Below, piece after piece: positions 19,397 through 29,093 of a DNA stretch of 64,000 nt. Made by a program: the position numbers and the translations under genes. Below the pieces are notes generated by a model, which was given only the letters and a program-made list of their open reading frames with translations, did no database searches and had not been told where the DNA came from. This stretch comes from Halosaccharopolyspora lacisalsi (lineage in GTDB: Bacteria > Actinomycetota > Actinomycetes > Mycobacteriales > Pseudonocardiaceae): positions 59,628 through 123,627 of the forward strand of contig NZ_JACGWZ010000009.1 of the NCBI RefSeq assembly GCF_014137975.1, given 5' to 3'. Each line of letters begins with the position of its first letter. Position 1 is the first letter of the stretch.

Positions 19397-19450
19397 CGAC
19401 GATAATTCTCAGTATTAATAATCGATATTCGTGACCGAGCATTATCGTCG
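19397..19450. repeat. AT-rich island with 10-bp inverted repeat
   Basis: CGACGATAAT (19397-19406) and ATTATCGTCG (19441-19450) are exact inverted repeats. The 34 bases between them, including AGTATTAATAATCGATATTC, are strongly AT-rich in a genome of about 70% GC. The element fills the gap between cca and yqgE, both minus strand. It may hold the yqgE promoter or a protein-binding site. Confidence 0.55.
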
Positions 19451-19464
19451 ACTGCACGTACCCA

Positions 19465-20988
19465 CTACTCGTCCGAAGCTCGGATTCCCTGCTCACGCGC
19501 CCAGAGGTACAGCTCGGAGACGGCCTCGTCGTACTCCATGGGGCCGCGGTCCAGCCGCAGCTCCTTGAGGTGCTTCCACGCGCGACCGACCTCCGGACCC
19601 GGACCGATGCCGAGCAGCCGCATGATCTCGTTGCCGTCCAGGTCGGGCCGCACCTTCGCCAGGTCCTCCTCGGCGGCGATGCGGTCGATGCGCTCCTCGA
19701 GGTCGTCGTAGGACCGCTGGAGCGCCCTGGCCTTGCGCCGATTCCGCGTCGTGCAGTCCGCACGCACCAACTTGTGCAACCGGGGCAGCAGACGTCCCGC
19801 GTCGGTCACGTAGCGCCGCACCGCCGAGTCGCTCCAGTTCCCCTCACCGTAGCCGTGGAACCGCAGGTGCAGATACACCAGGTCCGCGACGTCGTTGATC
19901 ACGTCCTTGGGGTACCGCAGGGCCCGCAGCCGCTTGCGGGCCATCTTCGCCCCGACCACCTCGTGGTGGTGGAAGCTCACGCCGCCGCCGGACTCGAAGC
20001 GGCGCGTGGCGGGCTTGCCGATGTCGTGCAGCAGCGCCGCCAGGCGCAGCACCAGGTCCGGTTCGGCGTCCGGATCGGCCGACCGCTCCAGGTCGATCGC
20101 CTGGTCCAGCACCACCAGCGAGTGCCGGTAGACGTCCTTGTGCTGGTGGTGCTCGTCGATCTCCAGCCGCATGGCGGGCAGCTCCGGCAGCACGTGCTCG
20201 GCCAGGCCGGTGTCCACCAGCATCTCGACACCCTGCCGCGGGTACGGGCCGCACAGCAGCTTCGACAGCTCCGCCTGCACCCGCTCCGGCGTGATCCGCT
20301 CGATCTGGGAGGCCATCTCCGTCATCGCCTCGGTCACCCGCTCCGCGGGCTCGAAACCGAGCTGGGCGACGAAGCGGGCCGCCCGCAGCATCCGCAGCGG
20401 GTCGTCGGCGAAGGACTCCTGCGGCGTGGCCGGGGTGTCCAGTCGCCGCCGCAGCAGCGCAGTCATCCCGTCGTACGGGTCGACGAAGGTGCGCTCCGCG
20501 ATCTCGACGGCCATCGCGTTGACGGTGAAGTCACGGCGCAGCAGGTCGCCCTCGATGGTGTCCCCGAAGGAGACCTCCGGGTTGCGGCCGACCCGGTCGT
20601 AGGTGTCGGCCCGCAGGGTGGTGATCTCCACCGTGGTGCCGTGCCGGTAGGCGCCCAGGGTGCCGAACTCGATGCCGGTGTCCCAGATCGTCTCCGCCCA
20701 GCCCTCCAGCAGTTCGGTGACGCGCTGGGGGTGGGCGTCGGTGGTGAAGTCGAGGTCGCCGCCGAGACGACCGAGCAGCGCGTCGCGCACGCTGCCACCG
20801 ACGAGGTAGAGCCGGTGCCCGACCGCGGTGAAGCGCCGGGCCAGTTCCTCGGCCACCGGCGCCACGCGCAGCAGTTCCACCACGGCGTTGCGCTGGGCCT
20901 CGCGTTGCTTCTCGGCCTCGGCGCCGGAGAGGGGGGCGTTACCGAACTCACTGCCGGAGGCAGCGGAATCGTGGGTCGCGGGTGACAC
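19465..20988 (-). CDS. cca: CCA tRNA nucleotidyltransferase
   Basis: A 507-residue enzyme that adds or repairs the 3' CCA end of tRNAs. The polymerase head has [21 protein letters not shown] with the metal-binding Asp pair (DLD), and [33 protein letters not shown] is the neck domain. [20 protein letters not shown] is the C-terminal HD domain. It is the equivalent of the mycobacterial gene pcnA. GTG 20988 is chosen as the start because upstream residues do not resemble the family and a TATCCT box lies eight bases before it. It is divergent from the NUDIX gene. Both tRNA genes in this window lack an encoded CCA, consistent with a need for the enzyme. Confidence 0.95.
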   Translation of the reverse strand: MSPATHDSAASGSEFGNAPLSGAEAEKQREAQRNAVVELLRVAPVAEELARRFTAVGHRLYLVGGSVRDALLGRLGGDLDFTTDAHPQRVTELLEGWAETIWDTGIEFGTLGAYRHGTTVEITTLRADTYDRVGRNPEVSFGDTIEGDLLRRDFTVNAMAVEIAERTFVDPYDGMTALLRRRLDTPATPQESFADDPLRMLRAARFVAQLGFEPAERVTEAMTEMASQIERITPERVQAELSKLLCGPYPRQGVEMLVDTGLAEHVLPELPAMRLEIDEHHQHKDVYRHSLVVLDQAIDLERSADPDAEPDLVLRLAALLHDIGKPATRRFESGGGVSFHHHEVVGAKMARKRLRALRYPKDVINDVADLVYLHLRFHGYGEGNWSDSAVRRYVTDAGRLLPRLHKLVRADCTTRNRRKARALQRSYDDLEERIDRIAAEEDLAKVRPDLDGNEIMRLLGIGPGPEVGRAWKHLKELRLDRGPMEYDEAVSELYLWAREQGIRASDE

Positions 20989-21084
20989 GGCATACCAGGA
21001 TATCGGCCGCTCCGCCGACGTGGACGGCGCCGGTTCGAACCGAAACGAGCCCAGGGGGTGCGCGAGCGCATTACCATCGGCGGT

Positions 21085-21615
21085 ATGCCCTCCTCGCCCG
21101 GCCGCTCCGGCGGTGCCAAGCCGGGGCGTCGGACCCGGCGCCGGCGGCGCCGGCTCAGGACGGTGAACGAGACCTCGGCGGGTGGACTGGTGGTCGACAG
21201 CGGTTACGGTCACGCTGCGATCATCGGCAGACTGGGCCGCAAGGGCCGGCTGTCGTGGTCGTTGCCGAAGGGCCACATCGAGCTCGGCGAGGGCCCGGAG
21301 GAGACGGCGGCGCGTGAGGTCGCCGAGGAGACCGGGATCATCGGCCGGGTACTGCGGCCGATCGGAACGATCGACTACTGGTTCGTCGCCGACGACAGAC
21401 GAGTACACAAGACCGTGCACCACTACCTGCTACGGGCGGTGGACGGAGCACTTTCCGACGAGGACGTGGAGGTCACCGAGGTGGCTTGGGTCCCGCTTGG
21501 CGAGCTGGACGAGGTATTGGCCTACACCGACGAACGGCGACTTGTCAGACACGCGCTCTCCCTCCTCGGGCACACCGCCGTGGCGAAGCCGGACGTCGGG
21601 ACGGAGCAAGGGTGA
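21085..21615 (+). CDS. NUDIX hydrolase (MutT4-like)
   Basis: A 176-residue NUDIX protein hydrolysing a nucleoside-diphosphate-linked substrate. The Nudix box is complete: [20 protein letters not shown] followed by TGI. A basic N-terminal tail ([14 protein letters not shown]) precedes the domain. In position it matches mutT4 of Mycobacterium, beside cca. ATG 21085 follows a TACCAT box by seven bases and has no Shine-Dalgarno, so a leaderless message is likely. Its stop overlaps the GTG of the DUF6049 gene (GTGA at 21612-21615), pointing to coupled translation with the cell-envelope genes downstream. Confidence 0.92.
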   Translation: MPSSPGRSGGAKPGRRTRRRRRRLRTVNETSAGGLVVDSGYGHAAIIGRLGRKGRLSWSLPKGHIELGEGPEETAAREVAEETGIIGRVLRPIGTIDYWFVADDRRVHKTVHHYLLRAVDGALSDEDVEVTEVAWVPLGELDEVLAYTDERRLVRHALSLLGHTAVAKPDVGTEQG

Positions 21616-23912
21616 GGTTCCTACTGTTCGTCGCGGTGACCGTGCTGCTGCTCGGCCTGGCACCGCCGATGACCCCCGAGGCTTCCGCGCAGTCCGGGCG
21701 ACCGCTCGCCCACCTGGAAGTGACCAAGGTCACCCCCTCGGTCGTGCGAGCCGATTCCCCGCCCGAGGTGACCGTCACGGGAACGCTGACCAACGCCAGC
21801 GAACGCGTCATCAACGACCTGGAGATACGACTCCAACGCGGCGCACCGCGAGCCACCGAGGCCAGCGTTCAGCAGGCCATGCGCTCGGAAGCGCCCACCT
21901 CCACGCTGACTCCCTTCGCCGATATCGGCGACCGGATCAAGCCCGGTCAACGAGTGCCCTTCACGCTGCGCGTCCCGCTCGCGGGCGGGTCGGAATCCCT
22001 GGGGCTCACCCGCACCGGCGTGTACCCGTTGCTGCTCAACGTCAACGGTGAACCGGCCTACGGCAACCGCGCTCGCGTCGCGGAGTCGCGGTTCATGCTG
22101 CCGGTCACCACGTTGCCGGGCGCACCGCCCACCACACCGGCGAAGGCCACACCGACCACGATGCTCGTTCCGCTGGTGGGATACCCGCGGATGCGGCAGG
22201 AGCAAACGCCGGGCAGCCCGGGAGTGCTGGTCGACGACCGGCTGGCCGAGTCGTTGGCTCCGGGCGGGCGCCTGTACGGACTCGTCCACGCGGTCAACCA
22301 GCAGGCCGGCTCCGGATCACCGCTGAACGACGGCCTGTGCTTCGCCGTCGATCCGGACCTGCTGGCCACGGCCACCACGATGCTGGGCGGCTACCGGGTC
22401 CGGCAGGACGACGGCTCCACCCGCGCCGGCACCGGCGCGGAGAGCGCGAAGCTGTGGTTGGACGAGCTCAAGAAAGCCACCCGGGACCGGTGCGTGATCG
22501 CCCTGCCCTACGCCGACTCCGACATCGTCGCGTTCGGCCGCGCGGGACTGCCGGACCTGATCAGGGGCGCCCTCGACGGCTCCAGGATCGTGCGGCGAAC
22601 ACTCGGCGTGAAACCCCGCACCGACGTGCTGTGGCCGATCGACGGCGCCCTCGACGAGCCCGCCGCCACCCAGCTGGCGGGCATGGGGATCACCACGGCA
22701 CTGATGCACCCCGACGCGCTGGCCCGGCCCGAGAGCTCCCTCCGGCCGGCACGGATCAGGACCGGGGCCGAGGACTACGCACCCACCGCGCAACCGACCG
22801 ACCCGCTGTTGGCCAACGCTCTGGATCCCGGGCGCAGGAGCGCCGGCACCTCCGCGCAGCTGTCACCCCGGGGAGACGGGACGCCTTCGGTACAGAACAC
22901 CCTCGGTGCCCTGACCTTCCGCGCCACCCAGGGCTTCGAGGGCGGTGCGAGGTCGGTCCTGGCGCCGCCGAGGCGCTGGAACCTCGACGGCGAGGAGCTG
23001 AGCTCCCTGCTCAGGGGCATGAAGCGGTTGACGAAGGCCGGATACGTCCGACCGACCTCCATACCGCACAGCGACGCGCAGAGCTCCGATGCCGCGCAGA
23101 GCTCCGGCGGCACCGCGTCCCAGGGCGACGAGAAGCCCCCGCCCGAGGTGGCGCTGAACTACCCGGTGGACTCGGCCACCGAGGAGATCCGTCAGCCCGT
23201 GCTCGACAAGCTCGCCGCGCGCAACTACAAGGTCGGCGACCTCTACCGCTCCTCCGAGAAGGAGCCCGCGGTCAACGTCGATCCCGCCCAGGTCACCACA
23301 CCGCTGCGCAACGGGCTGCTGCGTGGCGCCTCCAGCGCGTGGCGGGGGGATCCGGCCGCATCCCGGGAGTGGGTCGACAAGGCCGACGACGCGATCGAGA
23401 GCGTGCTCTCGCAGGTCCAGGTGGACAAGTTCGCCGGTGACATCACGCTGGCGAACTCCAACAGCCCGATCCCGATCACCGTGCGCAATCAACTGCCGAT
23501 CACGGTGGGCGTCAACCTGAACGTCTCCGGACCGCCCGGTATCGAGGTCGAGGACCTGGGGCTGCTCAAGATCCCCGCCAAGGGCAGTCGCAACTTCTAC
23601 CTCCAGACCGACGTCAGACGGGCGGGCAAGTTCAGCGTCGACGTCGCGCTGCGGGCCGCCTACGGCGGTACCCAGCTCGGCCAGGCCCGGCGGCTCCAGC
23701 TGAACTCCAACGCCTACGGCGCGATCCCGCTGATAATCACCGGCTCGGCCGCGGCACTGCTGGTGCTGTTGTCGGCGCGCCGCATCGTCGGCCGGTTCAG
23801 GAGGGCGAGCGCCAACAAGGCGAACCCACCCCCGGAGAGCACCCCGGAGACCACCACTGAACGTGACCGCGACCCCGACTGGCATCCTGACCAGGGTCAT
23901 CCGCACGGGTGA
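21612..23912 (+). CDS. DUF6049 family exported membrane-anchored protein
   Basis: A 766-residue protein starting at GTG 21612 in overlap with the NUDIX stop. Residues 1-29 are a signal peptide ([18 protein letters not shown], then ASAQS). An Ig-like stretch near the N terminus carries [22 protein letters not shown] long extracellular region follows, and near the C terminus are a second beta domain ([20 protein letters not shown]) and a transmembrane helix ([18 protein letters not shown]), with a short cytosolic tail. It is the positional equivalent of mycobacterial Rv3909, always found before murJ. Its function is unknown, and the position suggests a role in lipid II flipping or wall assembly. 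Confidence 0.88.
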   Translation: MRFLLFVAVTVLLLGLAPPMTPEASAQSGRPLAHLEVTKVTPSVVRADSPPEVTVTGTLTNASERVINDLEIRLQRGAPRATEASVQQAMRSEAPTSTLTPFADIGDRIKPGQRVPFTLRVPLAGGSESLGLTRTGVYPLLLNVNGEPAYGNRARVAESRFMLPVTTLPGAPPTTPAKATPTTMLVPLVGYPRMRQEQTPGSPGVLVDDRLAESLAPGGRLYGLVHAVNQQAGSGSPLNDGLCFAVDPDLLATATTMLGGYRVRQDDGSTRAGTGAESAKLWLDELKKATRDRCVIALPYADSDIVAFGRAGLPDLIRGALDGSRIVRRTLGVKPRTDVLWPIDGALDEPAATQLAGMGITTALMHPDALARPESSLRPARIRTGAEDYAPTAQPTDPLLANALDPGRRSAGTSAQLSPRGDGTPSVQNTLGALTFRATQGFEGGARSVLAPPRRWNLDGEELSSLLRGMKRLTKAGYVRPTSIPHSDAQSSDAAQSSGGTASQGDEKPPPEVALNYPVDSATEEIRQPVLDKLAARNYKVGDLYRSSEKEPAVNVDPAQVTTPLRNGLLRGASSAWRGDPAASREWVDKADDAIESVLSQVQVDKFAGDITLANSNSPIPITVRNQLPITVGVNLNVSGPPGIEVEDLGLLKIPAKGSRNFYLQTDVRRAGKFSVDVALRAAYGGTQLGQARRLQLNSNAYGAIPLIITGSAAALLVLLSARRIVGRFRRASANKANPPPESTPETTTERDRDPDWHPDQGHPHG

Positions 23913-23939
23913 GCATGGTTTGGGTAGTGAAGGACTTAC

Positions 23940-25748
23940 GTGGTGAACCGAGACGGGCACACCGGAGGCGGCGGGGCATCCGACGCACACCCGACGGAGC
24001 CGATCCAGCGGCCGCGCCCGGGGTCGTCCGCTTGGCGGGCCGAGCTGACCGAACCGATCCCGGCGGTGGCCGAGGCGCCTTCCGAGCAGGAGGAGCAGAC
24101 CCGGGTCATCACCCCCGTCGGGGGCTCCGACGAAACCGGCGGTAACGCGGGGGGCGGCAAGAAGTCCCTGATCAAGGCTACCGGCTCGATGGCCATCGCC
24201 ACCCTGATCAGCCGCATCACCGGCTTCGGCTGGAAGCTGGTGCTGGCCTGGATCGTCGGTCTGAGCGTGGTCAACGGCTCGTTCACCGCGGCCAACAACC
24301 TTCCGAACATCATCTTCGAGCTGCTCGTCGGCGGGGTGCTGACCAGCGTCATCGTGCCGGTGCTGGTGCGCGCCCAGAAGGAGGACTCCGACGGCGGGCA
24401 GGCCTACATCCAGCGGCTGCTGAGCCTGTCGGTCGTGGTGCTGGTCGTGGGCACCGCGCTGGCCGTGATCGCCGCCCCCGTGCTGATCACGCTCTACGTC
24501 AGCGACTCCGGCGAGGCCAACCGGGAGCTGGCCACCTCCTTCGCCTACCTGCTGCTGCCGCAGATCTTCTTCTACGGCCTCAACGCCCTGTTCGGCGCGA
24601 TCCTGCAGTCGCGCCAGATCTTCGGCCCACCGGCGTGGGCACCCGTGGTGCACAACCTGGTCATCTTCGCCACGCTCGGGGTCTACTCCCTGCTCCCCGG
24701 CGACAGGAACCCCGATTCGGTGCAGATAACCGACGCCCAACTGCTGACCCTGGGGCTGGGGGTGACCCTCGGCGTCGTGGCCCAGGCGGCGATCCAGCTG
24801 CCCGCCCTGCGCCGCGCGGGCTTCCGGCTGCGCTGGCGCTGGGAGTGGGACAGCAGGCTCAACGAGTTCGGCAAGCTGGCCGCGTGGATGGTCTCCTACG
24901 TGCTGATCAGCCAGATCGGCCTCATGGCGATCAGCCAGGTCGCCACCACCACCGGCAGCCTGGCCGTCTACAGCAACGCCTGGCTGCTGCTGCAGCTGCC
25001 CTACGGCGTCCTCGGGTTCTCGATCATGACGGCGATCCTGCCGCGCATGAGCGCCGCGGCCGCCGACGGGGACGACGCGCGCGTCGTCGAGGACCTCTCG
25101 ATGGGCAACCGGCTCTCGGCGGTGCTGCTGCTGCCGATCAGCGCGGTCATGACCGCGCTCGGCAGTCAGCTGGGGATCGCGCTGTTCGCCGTCGGAAAGA
25201 GCCAGCAGAGCGCCGACCAGCTGGGACTGGCACTGGCGGTCTCGGCCTTCGGGCTGCTGCCGTACGCGATCACGATGATGCAGATGCGGGTGTTCTACGC
25301 GATGAAGGACGCCCGCACGCCCACCATGATCATGGTGCTGATGACGGCGGTGAAGGTTCCGCTGGCCTACCTGTGCCCGGTCCTGCTGTCCCCGGAGAAC
25401 GTGGTGCTGGGGCTGGCCTTCGTCAACTCGCTGTGCTTCGTGCTCGGCTGGGTGGCCGGGGAGGCGCTGCTGCGCCGCAGGCTGGGCTCGCTGAACGAGC
25501 GGGACCTCCTGACCACGCTCTCCAAAACGCTGGTGGCCGCGCTGTGCGGCGGGGCGGTGGCCTGGCTGATCAGGATCGGAGTCGACGGACTCGTGCCGGG
25601 CCCGGTCGGTACGGGAACCGGGTGGCTGCAACTCGTCTTCGGCGGCACGATAGGACTGGCGGCGGTCTTCGCGGTGATGTGGCTGTTGAAGGTTGCCGAA
25701 CTGCAACCGGTGATGAGACGACTTGGCGGAGTACTCCGTCGTCGCTGA
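23940..25748 (+). CDS. murJ: Lipid II flippase MurJ (MviN)
   Basis: A 602-residue MOP-superfamily transporter that flips lipid-linked peptidoglycan precursor across the membrane. A disordered cytosolic N terminus of about 75 residues precedes some 14 transmembrane helices. Family signatures are SMAIATLISRITGFGWKLVL at the first helix, FTAANNLPNIIFELLVGGVL, and LQLPYGVLGFSIMTAILPRMS in the middle. Start GTG 23940 has GAAGGA upstream. It stands 27 bases after the DUF6049 gene. Unlike in mycobacteria, where the pseudokinase is fused to MviN, here the next gene encodes it separately. Confidence 0.95.
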   Translation: MVNRDGHTGGGGASDAHPTEPIQRPRPGSSAWRAELTEPIPAVAEAPSEQEEQTRVITPVGGSDETGGNAGGGKKSLIKATGSMAIATLISRITGFGWKLVLAWIVGLSVVNGSFTAANNLPNIIFELLVGGVLTSVIVPVLVRAQKEDSDGGQAYIQRLLSLSVVVLVVGTALAVIAAPVLITLYVSDSGEANRELATSFAYLLLPQIFFYGLNALFGAILQSRQIFGPPAWAPVVHNLVIFATLGVYSLLPGDRNPDSVQITDAQLLTLGLGVTLGVVAQAAIQLPALRRAGFRLRWRWEWDSRLNEFGKLAAWMVSYVLISQIGLMAISQVATTTGSLAVYSNAWLLLQLPYGVLGFSIMTAILPRMSAAAADGDDARVVEDLSMGNRLSAVLLLPISAVMTALGSQLGIALFAVGKSQQSADQLGLALAVSAFGLLPYAITMMQMRVFYAMKDARTPTMIMVLMTAVKVPLAYLCPVLLSPENVVLGLAFVNSLCFVLGWVAGEALLRRRLGSLNERDLLTTLSKTLVAALCGGAVAWLIRIGVDGLVPGPVGTGTGWLQLVFGGTIGLAAVFAVMWLLKVAELQPVMRRLGGVLRRR

Positions 25749-25845
25749 CATCCTCGTCACGTAGTCTCGAGCGGGAAGTCTCTTTTCGTGGGGAGGGGAC
25801 TGCCCGTGTCCCCCAATTGGAGCGAAAAGGAGCGGGAGCGGGAAG

Positions 25846-27417
25846 GTGAGCGGTAAACCGACCGAGCAGGCAGGCCCGGGACACGACGACACCGAAGGCG
25901 GTGACGCGCCGCATCGCCAGGGTCTGACCCCTGGTGCCGTGCTCGACCACGGTCGCTACCGGCTGCTCGCGCAGGTCGGTTCGGACACCAGGTGCGACGC
26001 GCAATTGTGGCGCGCCAAGGACGGCGTCCTCGGACGGGATGTCGCGCTGACCATTCTCGTGGGCGACCGCGCCGACTCCGAGATCGCCGGCAACGCACGC
26101 CGCACCCTGGAACGCGCGATGCACGCCAGTACCTTCAACCACGTCGGCGTGGCACGGGTGCTCGACGTCGTGAACCAGTCACCGGACGATCCGGAAGGCG
26201 TTCTCGGCATGATCATCGCCGAGTGGACCCACGGCAACGACCTGCTCGACCTGGTCTCGGAAGGACCGCTCTCACCGGGCACCGCCGCCCGGCTGCTGCG
26301 CCCGCTCGCGGCGGCGATCGAGGCCGCCCACCACGCCGGGCTCGTCCTCGGTGCCGATCACCCGCAGCGCGTCCGGATCACCGCCGACGGGGAGATCCGG
26401 ATGGCCTTTCCCGGGCCGCTGCCGCGCGCGACCTCCAGCGACGACGTGCGGGGACTGGGAGCCGCGCTGTACCTGTTGACGACCGGACGATGGGCGCTGT
26501 CCGGTGGCCCCGAGGGGACACCGACCGCACCCGTCGGCCCCGACGGCGTCCTCGTCGCCCCGCGCACCCTGCGGCCGAGCGTTCCGCTGGAACTCTCCAC
26601 CGTGGCCGTCCGCGCGCTCGGCAATCCCGACTCGACCGGCACCACCGGCGGCGTCCGCACCGGGGCCGCCGTGCTGCGGGTGCTGGAGCAGCACGCCGAC
26701 TCGGACTCCTCGACCGCCACCATGCCGGCGTCCTCGGCCGAGGACGGCTCCGACGAGGTGTGGAGCACCAAGGACCCGGCACCGGACCGCTCCAAGCGCA
26801 AGAAGCTGATGATCAGTTTCGCGGTCCTGGCCGTGGCGGCCCTGCTGGTCATCAGCTGGATGACCGTCGGACTCATCAGCATGTTCACCGGGCCGACCAC
26901 CTCGGGCCCCTCGGTGTTGGTGGGACCGGACAAGAGCGTCACCGAGCAGCCACGGCCGACGCCCGAGCAAGCGCGGCCGGTCGCGGCCTCCGGGGCCGAC
27001 GTGTTCGTGGCCGAGCAGAACCGCGACAACCGCGAGGACGCCGGACACGTCATCGACGGCGATCCCGGCACGCACTGGGAGACCGACGGCTACAACGACC
27101 AGCTCGGCACCGGCTTCAAGAGCGGTATCGGCCTGGTGCTGACCCTGGAACGCCCCACCGAGGTGACCGAGGTCACCATCGAATCGCCCAGTCCGGGGAC
27201 TCACGTCGAGATCCGCGCCGCGTCGGGGACCAACCCGTCCCTGCAGGGCAGCAAGGTCATCGGGCAGGGCGACCTCAAGGCCGGGACCACTGACGTTCCG
27301 GTCCGGGCTTCCAAGCCGACCTCCCACGTGCTGGTGTGGGTCACCAAGCTCACCGAGAACGGCCGCTACAGCTCCCAGATCGACGAGATCACCGTCAAGG
27401 GCAGGCCCGCGGCCTGA
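25846..27417 (+). CDS. Membrane pseudokinase of the MurJ system
   Basis: A 523-residue protein with an N-terminal kinase-like domain (about residues 25-290), one transmembrane helix (ISFAVLAVAALLVISWMTVGLI at about 325-346) and an extracellular beta-sandwich resembling a discoidin/F5-8 type fold (DAGHVIDGDPGTHWETDGYND). The fold is a kinase (GRYRLLAQVGSDTRCDAQLWRAK), but the catalytic HRD motif is replaced (AHHAGLVLGADHPQRVRI) and no DFG Asp is visible, so it should be inactive. In M. tuberculosis the homologous part is fused to MviN and, when phosphorylated by PknB, recruits FhaA. A similar regulatory role is inferred here. GTG 25846 has a GGGAG-type site upstream. Confidence 0.88.
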   Translation: MSGKPTEQAGPGHDDTEGGDAPHRQGLTPGAVLDHGRYRLLAQVGSDTRCDAQLWRAKDGVLGRDVALTILVGDRADSEIAGNARRTLERAMHASTFNHVGVARVLDVVNQSPDDPEGVLGMIIAEWTHGNDLLDLVSEGPLSPGTAARLLRPLAAAIEAAHHAGLVLGADHPQRVRITADGEIRMAFPGPLPRATSSDDVRGLGAALYLLTTGRWALSGGPEGTPTAPVGPDGVLVAPRTLRPSVPLELSTVAVRALGNPDSTGTTGGVRTGAAVLRVLEQHADSDSSTATMPASSAEDGSDEVWSTKDPAPDRSKRKKLMISFAVLAVAALLVISWMTVGLISMFTGPTTSGPSVLVGPDKSVTEQPRPTPEQARPVAASGADVFVAEQNRDNREDAGHVIDGDPGTHWETDGYNDQLGTGFKSGIGLVLTLERPTEVTEVTIESPSPGTHVEIRAASGTNPSLQGSKVIGQGDLKAGTTDVPVRASKPTSHVLVWVTKLTENGRYSSQIDEITVKGRPAA

Positions 27418-27596
27418 CGGGCCCGCGAGTTCCTTCGAAAGGGCCGCGTGGCGGACCGGGGGGCGATCCGCGTACGTGCCGCAGGCGGCTCCACCGCCGC
27501 GTCGAAAGGGGCCTCCCCGCCGAACGGGGTGCGTGCTCACGCGATTGCCCAGAGTGGGGGATGTGGCGTGATTCGTGGTCAGTAAAGTGCTGAGCC

Positions 27597-28205
27597 GTGT
27601 CTGTCCCCGTCAGCTCGGATGCTGATCTCCTCGCGGCGCACAACCGCGGAGATCCGCATGCCTTCGGCGAGCTCTTCAGCCGACATCGTGATCGCCTGTG
27701 GGCGGTGGCGCTGCGCACCCTGCGCGATCGCGAGGACGCGGCCGACGCGCTCCAGGAAGCCATGATCTCGGCATTCCGCAACGCCGCGTCGTTCCGCGCC
27801 GAATCGCAGGTGGGCACCTGGCTGCACCGGATCGTGGTCAACGCCTGCCTCGACCGCATCCGCCGACGGCAGTCCAGGCCCACCGTCCCGTTGGCCGACG
27901 AGGGCCCCCGCGAACCGGCCGCGCCCAGGGACGACTTCGCCGACTCCGACACCAGGATGGCGGTGCAGGACGCCATCGCGTCCCTCCCGGAGGACCAGCG
28001 CGCCGCCATCGTGCTCGTCGACATCGAGGGGTACCCGGTCTCCGAGGTCGCGGGGATGCTGGCGATCGCCGACGGAACCGTGAAGAGCCGCTGCGCGCGA
28101 GGGCGAGTGCGACTCGCGCAACTTCTCGGACATCTGCGGAACCCGAGTGCGAATGCAAACGTCCCAGTTGACGAGATGGACGCACGTCGACGGGAGGGAC
28201 GATGA
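27597..28205 (+). CDS. sigM: ECF sigma factor, SigM type
   Basis: A 202-residue group 4 sigma factor. Region 2 is seen in DPHAFGELFSRHRDRLWAVAL and DREDAADALQEAMISAFRNA, region 4 in ALPEDQRAAIVLVDIEG-like sequence (SLPEDQRAAIVLVDIEGYPV) and EVAGMLAIADGTVKSRCARG. It directs RNA polymerase to stress or envelope promoters. Position after murJ and the pseudokinase and before an anti-sigma factor and trxB matches mycobacterial sigM. Start GTG 27597 lies eight bases after a TAAAGT box with no Shine-Dalgarno. The stop overlaps the ATG of the anti-sigma gene (ATGA), so both are made together. Confidence 0.94.
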   Translation: MSVPVSSDADLLAAHNRGDPHAFGELFSRHRDRLWAVALRTLRDREDAADALQEAMISAFRNAASFRAESQVGTWLHRIVVNACLDRIRRRQSRPTVPLADEGPREPAAPRDDFADSDTRMAVQDAIASLPEDQRAAIVLVDIEGYPVSEVAGMLAIADGTVKSRCARGRVRLAQLLGHLRNPSANANVPVDEMDARRREGR

Positions 28206-28969
28206 GTGGCGAGGATCGGCGCCGGGAAGCGCCGCAGGGGCCACCGTGGTCCCCGGAACTGCTGGCCGATTTCCAGGCGGGAGTGCTCGACCGGGAAACG
28301 GCCGACGAACTGCGACCCCGAGTACGGGCCGACCCCGAGGCCCGGCAGATCCTGGCGGCGCTGGAGGTCACCGGCGCGGAGCTGGCCGACCCACCACCGC
28401 TGTCGATCCCCGACGACGTCGCCGTGCGCATCGACGCCGCGCTCCGGGAAGAGGCATCGGCACGGACACCACGACCCCCCGCCGAACAGGTGGACTCCGC
28501 CGCTGCTCCGGTCGTCGACATCGACCGGGCACGGCAGCGGCGCCGTCGCCGGATGTGGGGGGCCGGACTGCTTGGCGGTATCGCCGCCGCTGCCGCGGCC
28601 GTCATCATCCCCACGTTGCTCGTGCCCGACGATGGCGATCTGAACACCGCCCCGCCGCCGTCGTCCGGACAGGCACCGCTCGCCCTCGACGGCGAGCTCT
28701 CGCTGAACGGGGAGCAGTTCTCACGGGTGATGGGCACGCACCAGTACAGCGGGCTGTCGGACCCCGAACGGCTCGTCGGCTGCCTGCGGGCCAACGGAAT
28801 CGGGAGCGGGAATCCGCTCGGAGCGCGCGAGATCGCCCTCGACGGCGAGCCGGCCCAGCTCTTCGTCCTCACCACCGGCGAACTCGGCGAGTTCCGGCTG
28901 CTGGCGGTCCGCCCCGACTGTGGCCCGGGCAACCCGGCCACCGTCTCGGACACCACCTACGGTGGCTGA
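28202..28969 (+). CDS. Membrane anti-sigma factor of SigM
   Basis: A 255-residue protein translated from an ATGA overlap with sigM. The cytosolic N-terminal part (WSPELLADFQAGVLDRETADE) has the short helical form of anti-sigma domains, but no HxxxCxxC zinc motif is visible. One transmembrane helix (GLLGGIAAAAAAVIIPTLLV) lies at about residues 120-139. An extracytoplasmic domain of about 110 residues follows, with two Cys that may pair. It is the equivalent of mycobacterial RsmA (Rv3912). It should hold SigM inactive at the membrane until a signal releases it. The signal cannot be told from sequence. Confidence 0.88.
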   Translation: MSGEDRRREAPQGPPWSPELLADFQAGVLDRETADELRPRVRADPEARQILAALEVTGAELADPPPLSIPDDVAVRIDAALREEASARTPRPPAEQVDSAAAPVVDIDRARQRRRRRMWGAGLLGGIAAAAAAVIIPTLLVPDDGDLNTAPPPSSGQAPLALDGELSLNGEQFSRVMGTHQYSGLSDPERLVGCLRANGIGSGNPLGAREIALDGEPAQLFVLTTGELGEFRLLAVRPDCGPGNPATVSDTTYGG

Positions 28970-29002
28970 GCGGCTCCCACCGTTCGGGAGCCGTCGGCAG
29001 CG

Positions 29003-29028
29003 GGAACAGACACGCCTAGGATCGCGTT
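29003..29028 (+). promoter_or_regulatory. SigR/SigH-type promoter of trxB
   Basis: GGAAC at 29003-29007 and GTT at 29026-29028 are spaced by exactly 18 bases, matching the disulfide-stress promoter consensus (GGAA-N18-19-GTT) of SigR in Streptomyces and SigH in Mycobacterium. It lies 66 bases before the trxB start. Thioredoxin operons are established targets of these sigma factors. Confidence 0.7.
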
Positions 29029-29093
29029 GACCCGGTACGTGCGCGCTCGAGAGGCCGCGCACCACCTGTACACGTGACGACGGAAGGGGCGCG

